Source: Ariolimax columbianus (lineage: Eukaryota; Mollusca; Gastropoda; Stylommatophora; Arionidae). From it: a DNA stretch of 64,000 bases. Of this stretch, positions 44,263 to 54,216 are shown in pieces. Location: positions 30,206,317 to 30,270,316 of the forward strand of contig JAVGWX010000011.1 of NCBI GenBank assembly GCA_036924085.1, given 5' to 3'. How positions within the stretch are numbered: position 1 is the first letter of the stretch; every line of letters starts with the position of its first letter. Below the pieces are notes generated by a model. It was not told where the DNA came from. It saw nothing but the letters and a program-made list of their open reading frames with translations, and made no database searches. The translations under genes were made by a program, and so were the position numbers.

Positions 44263-44379
44263 TTGGCAATGGTCTGAGAATAGGCAGCTCAATCCTTCCT
44301 TGACTGCCCTTTCTGCGATGTGTTTTCTCGTGACACTTATCTTGTTGCTTGTCTTGGTCAGATCCCGTAATAGAAAGAT
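44241..44379 (-). CDS. DENND5: DENND5 exon 3 of window (RUN1 linker)
   Basis: Acceptor ...AATGTCATTCAG, 139 bases, entering phase 1 and leaving phase 2. Open throughout. It encodes a hydrophilic basic linker (KCHEKTHRRKGSQGR) then PILRPLPKSLLGDMK. The last part aligns with the family's PPLRISLIQDMR just before the next RUN1 helix. Both phases fit the flanking exons, and joining to exon 4 gives DMKKIQQMSDIHTDVGK against the family's DMRHIQNIGEIKTDVGK. The donor, ATGAA|GTAGGT, is the first repeat unit of the 25-bp array at 43,486-44,262, and reading through it meets TAG at once. The first two thirds of the exon is not recognisable by homology, so its call rests on phase and position. Confidence 0.8.
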
Positions 44380-44589
44380 CTGAATGACATTGAATACTAA
44401 TATGTCAGAAATATGACACAAAAGCAATGCAATTATTCATTATTTAGCAATACTGACTGTTATAGGTTATCACATTTTGTTATTGAAACAGTTTTATCAG
44501 CATCCTATATATCATTTATATATTATTCAATAAGCATTCCTATTACCAAATAATATATGGAAATGCAGGAAAATAAAGGCTTATACCAA

Positions 44590-45013
44590 ATTAAGATTGT
44601 TTAATTTCAATAATAATGTTCGCTAAGGCGTCTGAGGCCCGTTGCTTCGGTTGGCCACATCCATGACCCACTGCTGCGGCGTGGTTCCAGGCCTTGTCTA
44701 GAACGGAGGTGGAGGTTGATATCTGCTGGATCCATACTGTGAGGGTACTGCCTCTTCTGCGCCTCCAGGCCGTCAGGGGAAGATTTTTGGCAAAAATTAA
44801 CATTTTCTCAACGAACCACACAATAACTCTTCCGGGTATGAAAAGTACAAAATCTGGACTTCTGTCAATAACCAAAATAAAACATTTAGGAGAACTAAAT
44901 GTGATTTTGTGAAGACTTTGTGAACACAGTTGCAAAAGCCTATATACAGGCTCCTCGGTTTTCTGGAAAAATTCGGAAGCCGATGTATCTGCTTGATGGA
45001 GTGAATGAGTTAA
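44590..45013 (-). repeat. Repeat H, copy 2 (TTAA terminus)
   Basis: Minus strand begins TTAACTCATTCACTCC at 45,013 and matches 15,149-15,400 for about 230 bases. Beyond that it keeps an open frame of about 145 codons (SPDFVLFIPGRVIVWFVEKM; LTVWIQQISTSTSVLDKAWN) with no known domain. Confidence 0.6.
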
Positions 45014-45195
45014 GATGGATTCGCACATCGGTTAACCACTCTCCGCGACTTATGTCTCAATACAGCGGAGTAATAAGCGCTTGAATCTAGCCCGCTAAGC
45101 TGGAAATCCTCCTCCCGGCTACATCCAGCTCATACCATAGCTTGGACATGCGCAAAGGCATCTGCCCCTGTACAAGTAAAGGTCGACTAAGAAGT
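45014..45195 (+). repeat. Repeat D, copy 2 (partial)
   Basis: TTCGCACATCGGTTAACCAC through CCCGGCTACATCCAGCTCAT to AGGTCGACTAAGAAG; directly abuts the TTAA of repeat H. Confidence 0.78.
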
Positions 45196-45199
45196 ACGG

Positions 45200-45450
45200 C
45201 TGATTTTTGTCTGGTGCATGGGATTTCATCGGGTGCAAGCTGACATGCATGATTTCAAATAACAATATAAAGCATATCTTACCTCAAATAATAACAAAAT
45301 ACATATATCCAAATGATACCAACATAAATTGATCCCATATGGTAATAAATATATCCATTCAAAATGATAACATGTCTACTCAAAATGATAACATGTCCAC
45401 TCAAAATGAAAATAAGAATAAATATATAAACTATATGCCATAATAATAAA
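45200..45450. other. AT-rich unassigned intron
   Basis: Includes a small direct repeat (ACTCAAAATGATAACATGTC, twice). Confidence 0.4.
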
Positions 45451-45452
45451 TA

Positions 45453-45585
45453 AGTCAGGGTCAGATGAAACATACTGATCAGACTAGGTTAGTCAGGGTC
45501 AGGTAAAACATACTGAACAGACTATGTTAGTCAGGGTCAGGCAAAACATACTGATCCGACTATGTTAGTCAGGGTCAGATGGACA
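45453..45585 (+). repeat. 38-bp repeat, 3-4 copies
   Basis: AGTCAGGGTCAGGCAAAACA + TACTGATCCGACTATGTT units start near 45,453, 45,492, 45,530 and 45,569. Single-unit relatives are at 38,440 and 58,820, and the core is also in the array at 45-488. Confidence 0.88.
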
Positions 45586-45589
45586 TGAT

Positions 45590-46040
45590 GATGAAAATCC
45601 CACCTCAGTTCCATGCAGTTCTCCTTGGCTAACGAGGTGGGGATCAATGTCATCCCCGCAGTAGTGAGCGACATGTAGATGAAGCCAAGCATAGCACAAC
45701 AGTCTGGGGGCCCCCTGTCCACCTTCATCCTCATAAATTTGGGATGTGAGAAAAGTTATTGCAACCTACCACTTAACGCTCTTTTCAGGACGCACAAAAA
45801 AGAGAATTTACTCATCGCTGGCTTTCAATAACAAAGGTGCTGGGTTCAGGCTTTAGTTTACATGAAAGTTGTAAGTTGCCCATCGCCAGCGAAGATGGCG
45901 GCATGATCAGACTGTCCTCGTCCTGAAGATGTAACTTGCGCTGAATTTGGATTATAGTGAGAAAGAAGTTGCGCTGGACATCAATCTCACTCTCTTGTCT
46001 TGCGTTACTAGGAACCAGTGGCCAGACATACAATCAAGAC
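45590..46040 (+). repeat. Repeat R copy and LINE-tail sequence
   Basis: GGCTAACGAGGTGGGGATCA, AGTAGTGAGCGACATGTAGA and GATGTGAGAAAAGTTATTGC match 41,080-41,285 (inverted) and 39,300-39,400. 45,870-46,040 carries CATCGCCAGCGAAGATGGCG and an ACTTGCGCTGAATTTGGATT block, the LINE-tail sequence also at 32,290-32,370. Confidence 0.6.
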
Positions 46041-46595
46041 GACTGGAAGTAGCTCAAGATGCAGACATTCAGGTCGAACAATCTGTGAGGCCAGAGGATG
46101 CTTGAAACTTGTGGGGGTCGCTTCAAACTTGTCCACTGTTTCCTTGATGATTTGAGAGGTGAATGTTGTACCTCTCGACAGCAGCAGCCCCCACTTGTAG
46201 ACTAGAAGATGCTGCTGGTGACCAGTGCCCACATCTGTAGGTCTAGGTGAATGACCATTAACCAATGGCTGAGGAGCGATTTAGGTCGTGGCATGCAATG
46301 AAAATGGACGCAATTTAGAAGTAGGTCGTGCACACCAACCAAGGACTGTGCGCAATCTGTAGTGACATCCTATCCAACAACGTGTATTCTATAACACATG
46401 AAGAACAGATCGTGTTTTCTCAGAATTCCAAGCAAAATTACACACATGGGCTTCCTGTGAATAGCTTAGGACGTCTATTCAGAGGAAGCCTAGGACGTGC
46501 TAGAAAATGATCATCACGCAATACTGCGCTCCATACATTAATTGGAACGAACAAACCACACGAAAATCGCAGACCATGAGAGCAGCTACAGTAAG
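46041..46595. other. Unassigned intron sequence
   Basis: No recognised element or exon. Confidence 0.4.
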
Positions 46596-47035
46596 CTCAA
46601 GTACCCAACTGTAAATGGGTACCTGACTTGTATTAGGTAAGGGCACTCACTGGCCATCCCTCATAGATTGAAGTCTCTTACACTTCAGCCCTGATTGTAG
46701 TAAATGATACGAAACTGCATGTTCAGTTAAATTGCTCCATTTGTTGAAGCACAAATCGGTACTGATAGTGCATTTAGGTTGACAGTGAGCTGGGTTGCTG
46801 AAACTGGGATTTCATTGCACCAGGGATTGAAATCACAGACGGACAGAAAAAAATCCGGGTGTAGTTCGTTCCTGGTACGACCGCTCATCCAGTTGACCCA
46901 GCTGTAAATGGGTACCTGACATATGAGTTGGGGAAAATATACACAGCAAGGAAGGGAGCTGGCCACCCTACCTCACATAGGCTGCAGCTTAGTCTACGTA
47001 GAGTTATCTTTATCCCCGACGACAATTGTTGCCCT
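46595..47035 (+). mobile_element. SINE-C copies 2 and 3
   Basis: A short piece (46,600-46,690, CAACTGTAAATGGGTACCTG) then a longer one (46,730-47,030: CAGCTGTAAATGGGTACCTG, ACACAGCAAGGAAGGGAGCT, ACCTCACATAGGCTGCAGC). Adjacent copies in the same orientation. Confidence 0.68.
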
Positions 47036-47039
47036 CGTG

Positions 47040-47545
47040 TCCAGAATCGCTTTAGCCTAGAAACCCTTGATCCTGAAACCCTTGAGCCCTGAAACTGTTG
47101 AGACTGAGCCCTGAAACCCTTGAGCCCTGAAACTGTTGAGACTGAGCCCTGAAACCCTTGAGCCCTGAAACACTTGAGCCCTGAAACTCTTGAGCTCTGA
47201 AACCTGTAAGCCCTGAAACTGGAGCCCTGAAACTTGAGAACAGAAATTTGAGAACAGAAACTCTTGAACACTGAAACCCTTGATCCTGAAACCCTTGAGC
47301 CCTGAAACCCTTGAGCCCTGAAACTGTTGAGACTGAGCCCTGAAACCCTTGAGCCCTGAAACCCTTGAGCCCTGAAACCCTTGAGCCCTAAAACTGTTGA
47401 GACTGAGCCCTGAAACCCTTGAGCCCTGAAACTCTTGATCCTGAAACCCTTGAGCCCTGAAACTGTTGAGACTGAGCCCTGAAACCCTTGAGCCCTGAAA
47501 CCCTTGAGCCCTGAAACCCTTGAGCCCTGAAACTCTTGAGCCCTG
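47040..47545. repeat. 15/16-bp minisatellite, about 31 copies
   Basis: Units CCTTGAGCCCTGAAAC with a longer variant containing TGTTGAGACTGAG; ordered groups of variants repeat. Confidence 0.95.
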
Positions 47546-47547
47546 TA

Positions 47548-47832
47548 TTTGAATTTAATCAGGACCTAACTGCTAGCATCAGGGCCAGCTAACCAGAGTT
47601 AACTGTTAGCATCAGGGCCAGCTAACCAGAGCTAACTGCTAGCATCAGGGCCAGCTAACCAGAGCTTACTGTTAGCACCAGGGCCAGCTAACCAGAGCTA
47701 ACTGCTAGCATCAGGGCCAGCTAACCAGAGCTAACTGCTAGCATCAGGGCCAGCTAACCAGAGCTAACTGCTAGCATCAGGGCCAGCTAACCAGAGCTAA
47801 CTGCTAGCATCAGGGCCAGCGAACCAGAGCTC
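47548..47832. repeat. 33-bp minisatellite, about 8 copies
   Basis: Units CAGGGCCAGCTAACCAGAGC + TAACTGCTAGCAT. Starts within a few bases of the end of the previous, unrelated array. Confidence 0.95.
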
Positions 47833-47944
47833 CCAAGACCTTTCCCCACCCCCATATAGTCATTCTAGATACCAGGCTGCCAAAGAGCAGACTGGCTAAG
47901 GAGAAGGTATCAAAGAGGGAAGGTTAAGCCAGGTACCAAAAAAA

Positions 47945-48110
47945 TGTCTGCTGAAGTCGGATGTGTCGGACCGAAAGGTGCAAATATGGCAGTCAAGATG
48001 TAAACTACGAAAACACATTCCGTTTTCTGGACAACATCCTGCTTCCTTCAAAGCCCTTTTCAGGGCTTGTTAACGAGGTTTGAGAATGAACAAAGGAGAA
48101 GAAAATAAAT
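47945..48110 (+). repeat. Repeat E, copy 2
   Basis: AGTCGGATGTGTCGGACCGA, AGGTGCAAATATGGCAGTCA, CATTCCGTTTTCTGGACAAC, GAGAATGAACAAAGGAGAAG. Confidence 0.78.
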
Positions 48111-48985
48111 GGAAGAGAATACATATAATTTATAATTACAAAACTCCAATACAAAATCGTGCAGTACCACTTGATTGAAATGTGAAAAGGGGTGTGAAAT
48201 ACAGAAACATGCATACATTGACAGGTATAATGTCTGTCTGTGAGAAAATTCAAATGCAAGACAAAGATAGTTTACTTTACGTCTTTACAAAGCAATCTAT
48301 AATTTATATGAAAAGACTGACCAATTTTAACGTTGAAAGAGCATCTTCTTTTATGTCATAAATTAAAAGCAAAATAATAATAAATAATACAACAAACTTA
48401 GAAATCAGATAATAATAAAAATACAGAAGCAAAACAAAGAAACAAGCTGACAACGTAAGTGCAAAAGAATAACAACCCAGAAACACACAAATTGTAATAA
48501 TTCTAGATATATATTGCGCGCGCACAAATATCAAAGAAGCTTATAGGCAAACGAGCACAGCTACATTGAGGTTCAGCACACAGAAGTTATGGTGTAAGTT
48601 AGGTACAGAATAGTGTTATTAAATGTGCCACATAAAACACCTATAGACACCCTTGAAAAGTGCGTATTTAAGAGTACAACAGTGATACGATATCTACTAT
48701 CATGCCACCAGCTTGTTGGCCTGACAGAGATCATGGGTTACTAAGGGAAGTGTACCCCATGCTCCACAAACCTGTTAAGCCAGCACCGACTAGGCATTAC
48801 TTACTGCTCAGGGAAATAGACCGACCAAGAATAGTGAATGGGCCATCAACCAAAGATTTGATATCTATCAAGCTATGTCTCTTGGGCAGACCTTGAAATA
48901 GCCAGAAGGGAACAAATGTGGCGAAAGTGTGTAAATATAACAAAACAGTTCTCACCAATGATCACAAATTGTTTATAAAGATAAA
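48111..48985. other. AT-rich unassigned intron with one short open frame
   Basis: 48,702-48,896 (plus) encodes a 64-residue open frame (CWPDRDHGLLREVYPMLHKP); no recognised domain and opposite to the host gene, so probably repeat-derived or chance. Confidence 0.35.
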
Positions 48986-48989
48986 TATT

Positions 48990-50300
48990 AACTTATAATC
49001 TTTACATGGTTAATTACTTACTTTTCGTGTTTCTAATAATCGGCCACGTGGATTGCCTTGTCGTTCCCTCTCAACATTCCCTCCCTATTATGTGTTTCCA
49101 GAAAGTTTGGGCAGATCATCAGGTGGAGTTTTGTATTACTCCACAGTTGCATGTCTCATCATCCCTGTATCCACATCTATTTAAGTTCTCCCTGCATTGT
49201 GATACGCCAGTTTGAAGTCTATTTAGTGATTTCTATGTCGCGTAAGGCAATTGGTGTCCAGGTGCAGATTCCTACCACGGCTCAATCCAGGAGACCTGCG
49301 TCAGTTCATTCCCATTTTTTGATGCGTCGTTTTCTGGGACTAGTCTATAGAAGCTGTGTTGACTAAGAAATTTAGTCTAGATTTCAGCCTTATGCACTTA
49401 TGCACCTGGTGTTCAAACATAGGGTGTCTTGGGTCATTTTACCTGTTTCTTTATTTTGATTTCCGATGTACACCTTCTTCATGTCTTGTTACTCCAATTA
49501 TGGGGTATATTTTTCAGTTGGAGTAGGTTTTAGGGCCCTGTAACTATCCAACCAGTCTCATTTATTGCTGTATCAATTAGTTTTGACATGTGAAGAGTTC
49601 TTATGAACTGGCACGGTTCGCGCAGATACAGAGAAACACAAGGTGAGTTCTGATGCTTGCAGGGCATCTGACTCCCATGTTGTGCCAGCCAACTTTTAGA
49701 TGATTTTATTTCTTGCATGTATCTTCTGTTTTGTTTCCTGGCAGTATATCACATAGGACACAGTTTGATCCAACTTTACACCCAGGGAGCCATACTGTGT
49801 TCCAGTTCCTGTCCTTGACATTTGATCTGCAATTTTCTTTAGACCGCTGTTTTGAGATGCAAAGCACATATTTTTGGCTTTGCTGAGGTTTGGTTTGAGA
49901 TGATTTTTCTGGTAATATATAACAAGGGTATCAAGGCCGCTTGCCAATTTTTGTTCTACCTACACAGAATAATTTCCTTGGGCAGTGACTTCTGTGTCAT
50001 CAGTATAACTTAATTTCATCACCTTTGTATCTATAGGTTGGTCGTTGGTATATGCGAATATGTTACAGTATATGTATCAGGCTGTCTTTTATTTAGTGTC
50101 ATCATTGACCCCCCCCAAGTGACACATAGAACCATCTATTCTGATTCTGCAAGAGCCATTTGATGAGATTGGTGATGCACCAATCATTTGACATAGAATA
50201 TAGCTTTGCAAGCAACTGCTGGTGGTTTATTGTGTTGCACTCAGATCAATAAAAGTATTTCCTGTCATCTACTTGCATCCACACCCATACTTGATTGACA
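48990..50300 (-). mobile_element. LINE reverse transcriptase, heavily decayed
   Basis: Minus strand, many frame breaks: TFIDLSATQ (motif A region), IYCNIFAYTNDQPIDTKVM, SYTDDTEVTAQ (motif C, YADD changed to YTDD), LVIYYQKNHLKPNLSKAK, YGSLGVKLDQTVSYVIYCQE, KQKIHARNKII, HMSKLIDTAINETGWIVTG. Order matches a jockey/CR1-type reverse transcriptase with a YLGVKLDRTLSY block. Confidence 0.8.
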
Positions 50301-50399
50301 ATGTTGGTAATTGCTTCATGATTTATGCTCCAAATCACCCCCTTAACTATGTGAATTGTCAAGAACTGTATATCTACTCCAATCAGAAGTGGTTGCAAA

Positions 50400-51215
50400 A
50401 TACAACTTTGTAGCTAAATGAAATTTCTTTAACAAATATAAATACAATATTTAAAGAAATGTGGCTTGATTCATTTAATGCACTGATATCAGTTCAAGTG
50501 CCATCTTCATATCAAAGGTCGACGGCAAAGGATCTCTAATATCCGCTCTCCCTTGCCTTGATGGCACAATCCTCCAGACTTTTCCCTGTCCATCATTTGA
50601 TGGTATAAATAGCATTGTTATAGCATTATATATTATATTATAGCATTGTTAACCTCTGGCCCATTTGCCCTCCACCTTTTCTTCCAGTATTGTTTTTAGT
50701 AAAGTGTTAGGTCTTTTCATGTGACAAAACTATCATAACTGTTGGACTCTGATTTCATTCATCAATTCCCTTTGGATTCCTAATTTCTCAGACTGCAATA
50801 TTTGTTTCCTTTTCTTTCTAAATATCCAGATTTCAAATTGCATCAATTCTCTTCTGGAATTGTTTTGTTCATTGTCTAAGTTTCTACACCATGTGCGTTG
50901 TTCATCAATTGCAATTGATGAAGACCACTTTGTCAACATTCACTGTTCACATGAGTTCGAAGGTGGCGAAATTATCCAATTCAGGCCAGGAATAGTCTGT
51001 CACACTTAGTATAAGGAAATAGGACATAGGCAGATTTTGATTCTACTTTGCTAATTATCATAGTTTTCATTTTCTGTTTGTTATGTCCAATCCATACACT
51101 TGACTTTTGTTCTTTACTTGAATCTTCCATTCCTGTAGTTATTGTATGCTTTCACACAGCAGAACTGTGTCATCTGCATATTTGAGACGAGATTATTTAT
51201 TGATACTCCACCAAT
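50400..51215 (-). mobile_element. LINE reverse transcriptase, second decayed fragment
   Basis: Minus strand: YADDTVLLCES (motif C intact), WKIQVKNKSQVYGLDIT, TMIISKVES, then LGIQRELMNEIRVQQL and KRPNTLLKTILEEKVEGKWA, the RMPxxRLPKxILxxxxxGKRARG tail. Multiple stops. Confidence 0.72.
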
Positions 51216-51221
51216 AATCTT

Positions 51222-52115
51222 CTTCCTCTTCGTACGCTGTCAGACGTCAACTTTAATTTGTTTGAAGAAAGCAGCAGTCATCCTGAGGCTGTCGACACTG
51301 CCATAGACCTTGTCTAGTGTTGGCACTAGTGATGGTCACATGTGCTTTCTCTGGTCGTTGTTATGTCGGGCAATTTTTTAGCAGATGTTCAGGTGTCATT
51401 TTCCCAGTCAGTAGCACCTATCTTCAGTTTATTGAATAGATGGTACCCCAGTCTGTTGTGGCCTGTGCAGAGTCTAAGACCACCATCTGCTCTCTTCTGT
51501 TTAACAGGTAATAAGCAACATTTTTTGTGTAGCCAGTATACTCTGTTTCCCATTTGGCCATGCATTTGGCCCTAATAAACCTTTTGGACTCTTTGTAGGT
51601 CACACTAGAATCTGGTTGTGGTAACTTTCCACCTTCTTTTGTCAGTCTGTCTGCCTCCTCGTTGCCTTGAATGTTACCAGTGGGATGGAACCCACTGTAC
51701 CACAACTCTTTTTGGTGCGGACTACTGACATAGTTGACATACTACTGATCTAAGTCATTTAGTTCTGTATTTTTCTGGCTTTTTAGTGCTGTAACCACAG
51801 ATAGGGCATCTGTGAACAAGACTATCTGGCTTTCATTGCTTTTGCCTGTCAGCATTGCTTATACTCCAGCTTTCAATGCCTCTGCCTCTACTATGAAATT
51901 GCTTGAGAATTTTCCAGTTGCCACTGACAGTGTTATCTTTCTAGTTGCCATTGACAGTGTTATCTTTCTACCCTTTGTTAGGCTCAGGAATATCCCTCCC
52001 TCTCCATTTTCTGTTGCGTTTGTTGCAGAACTGACAGTGTATGCATGGGTCCAGTCTGCGCTTGGGTAGTTTTTCTCTATGTACTTCAGAGTTATGTCTC
52101 TTCTTTCCTTCACTG
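51222..52115 (-). mobile_element. RNase H LINE, 3' fragment
   Basis: Minus strand copy of the family at 12,750-13,556: RRDITLKYIEKNYPSADWTH, AYTVSSATNATENGEGGIFL, an internal duplication of GRKITLSMATRKITLSVATG, SNFIVEAEALKAG, GNIQGNEEADRLTKEGGKLP. The first Asp motif TDGS is changed to TVSS. Ends TGACGTCTGACAGCGTACGA + AGAGGAAG. Confidence 0.87.
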
Positions 52116-52139
52116 ATAATGAGTACTGCTATTTCCTTC

Positions 52140-52305
52140 CTCTTCTTCGTTCGTTCTCAATCTCCAGCTACTAAGCCCTGAACAGGACTTTGCAAGTAGC
52201 AGGATGTAGTCCAGAGAACGGAATGTGTTGTGTCGCTAGTTTACAGTTTGACTGCGATATTTGCACCTTTCGGTCCGACACCTCCATCTTCGGCAGAGGT
52301 ATTTC
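52140..52305 (-). repeat. Repeat E, copy 3
   Basis: Inverted copy: TTCTTCGTTCGTTCTCAATC at its tail, GAACGGAATGTGTTGTGTCG, TATTTGCACCTTTCGGTCCG. Abuts the LINE fragment at 51,222-52,115. Confidence 0.78.
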
Positions 52306-52539
52306 CTTAAATTATCAACAAATGTTTCTGTGTAAATATTCAACAGACAAAGGGATAGTATGCATTCCTGCCACGCTCCTCTTTTTACATCTTTCCATGG
52401 TGAGTAAAGTCTGACAGATCTTACAGCAGCATTTTTATTTCTTTTTGTTTTGTTTTGTTGATTTGAGCCAAAAGTGCAGTAGTCAGTTATTTTATCTTTT
52501 AAATATACCCATGTATTGCCTGAGTGGTCTGCCATGGTC

Positions 52540-52915
52540 TTTAAGTATGACAAGGACAAGAACAGCACCACTGCCTCCCAGAGAGCATGTCGTAAGACGT
52601 GACTAACTGTTTGACATGGCATAACACTGACCATGGTTAGGTGGTTTGTTTAGAGCAGCATAGATGGGGCCTAACAGGCTGCGGGTCTACTTTGCTCTAG
52701 TGTTTGAGTCTATTAAGATGGACTCGCACATCGGTTAACCACCATCCGTAAGCGCTTGACCCAAAGCAACGAAGTATCAAGCTGCTCGAGCCTAGCCAGC
52801 TAAGCAGGAAGCCCTTCTCCCGACTACATCCATTTCATTCCAGAGCTGGGACCTGCACAGGGGGATCTGTCCCCTGTAGAAGTATAGATCAACTAAGAAC
52901 TAAGAAGAAGAATAT
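52540..52915 (+). repeat. Repeat D, copy 3 (longest)
   Basis: GACAAGAACAGCACCACTGC, GAGAGCATGTCGTAAG, CTAACAGGCTGCGGGTCTAC, ACTCGCACATCGGTTAACCA, ending GATCAACTAAGAACTAAGAA. Matches copy 1 end to end. Confidence 0.8.
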
Positions 52916-53057
52916 ACCCATGAGTATATTTGTCTAACTGCTCTTCCATTTTAACCACACATGCCAGGAAACAATCGGTTTCATGGGTTGTTTTTCAAAA
53001 TTTAAGTTAACAGTAAAATTTGTTGAAAATGGTTTATGTGATTTTAATATGAACTGG

Positions 53058-53146
53058 GCAGTGTCGACAGCCTCAGGATAACCGCTGCTTTTTAAAAAAA
53101 AATAAAGGTTGACGTCTGACAGCGTACGAAGAAGAAGAAGAAGATA
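53058..53146 (+). mobile_element. RNase H LINE, extreme 3' end only
   Basis: CAGTGTCGACAGCCTCAGGA ... GACGTCTGACAGCGTACGAA + GAAGAAG: 89 bases, a very short 5'-truncated insertion of the same family, with a (GAA)n tail. Confidence 0.82.
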
Positions 53147-53815
53147 TGAACTGAAACTGTAGTGAACTACACTTTAATCTTAGCCAAAAGGCTTAAACTT
53201 GAAATACATTTCTGGAACAGTCTGAGTGAAGCATTTAGGTCAATAGAACAGATGCATCCAAATAATATATAAATAGATGGCTTCGAGCAATTGACATAAA
53301 TAGATGGCTTCAAGCAAATATAGGTATAACTGATACAATCAGACAATTCATATCAATAGATGCACAAACAATTTATATAAATGATGCATTTAAATAATTT
53401 ATATAAATGATGCAGTCAAACAATTAAAAAAATGGAAGTAGATGGCATCAAACAATTTATATTAAATCAATGCGATCAAATATTGTATATAAAAACTAGC
53501 TAAAATAATTGTCTTTAACCTTTAACAAGCATGACTTGAACGTCAAAGTGAGAAACAACAATTGATAATTGATGAAGAGAATGCGATAAGGACAGTTGAA
53601 GCTAAATAAAAGATCGGACATGTTTACCGAAAATCAACATCATCATCATTATATTATGCTTAGTGTCATCAACTAACACAGACCTCTATAACTCCAGCTT
53701 TTTCTCTTTGTTCAGCAATTTTGCATTGCCACAATGTATCCTAAGGATATTTCAATTTTGCATTGCCACAATGTATCCTAATGATATTTCAATGACAAGC
53801 CTACAAAATAGATGA
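53147..53815. other. AT-rich unassigned intron
   Basis: Contains loose repeats of ATATAAATGATGCA and CAATTTTGCATTGCCACAAT (twice near 53,720-53,780). No element named. Confidence 0.45.
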
Positions 53816-53819
53816 TTGA

Positions 53820-54187
53820 TTCTGTCTGATATGTGCTGGGTCACAATATGAGACATGAAAGTCTCCTACAGAAGATACTAGAGGGCAAGATTCAAGGGAA
53901 TGGAAGACCAGGGCGTCCAAGACTCAATTTTACATCACAAGCATGCAGGGACATTAAAGTACGAACCTATTCTTCAATAAAGTGAACGGCAGAGGATAGG
54001 GTCGATTGGAGAGACATACTCAGACAATCTTACAACTAGTCTCGAGACTGATCAACCTGAGCATAGATTAATATGGAGAGACATACTTAGACAACCTTAC
54101 AACTAGTCTCGAGACTGATCAACCTGAGCATAGATTAATATGGAGAGACATACTTAGACAACCTTACAACCAGTCTCGAGACTGATC
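53820..54187 (+). mobile_element. LINE 3' end with tandem tail (left half)
   Basis: Plus strand: GHNMRHESLLQKILEGKIQG, RPGRPRLNFTSQACRDIKV, DRVDWRDILRQSYN, then about three tandem units of 66-67 bases each re-encoding the RDILRQ... end (GGAGAGACATACTTAGACAA, TCTCGAGACTGATCAACC). Same family as 33,288-35,510. Interrupted at 54,188 by the RNase H LINE. Confidence 0.85.
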
Positions 54188-54216
54188 TTCTTCTTCTTCT
54201 TCTTCTGCGTACGCAG

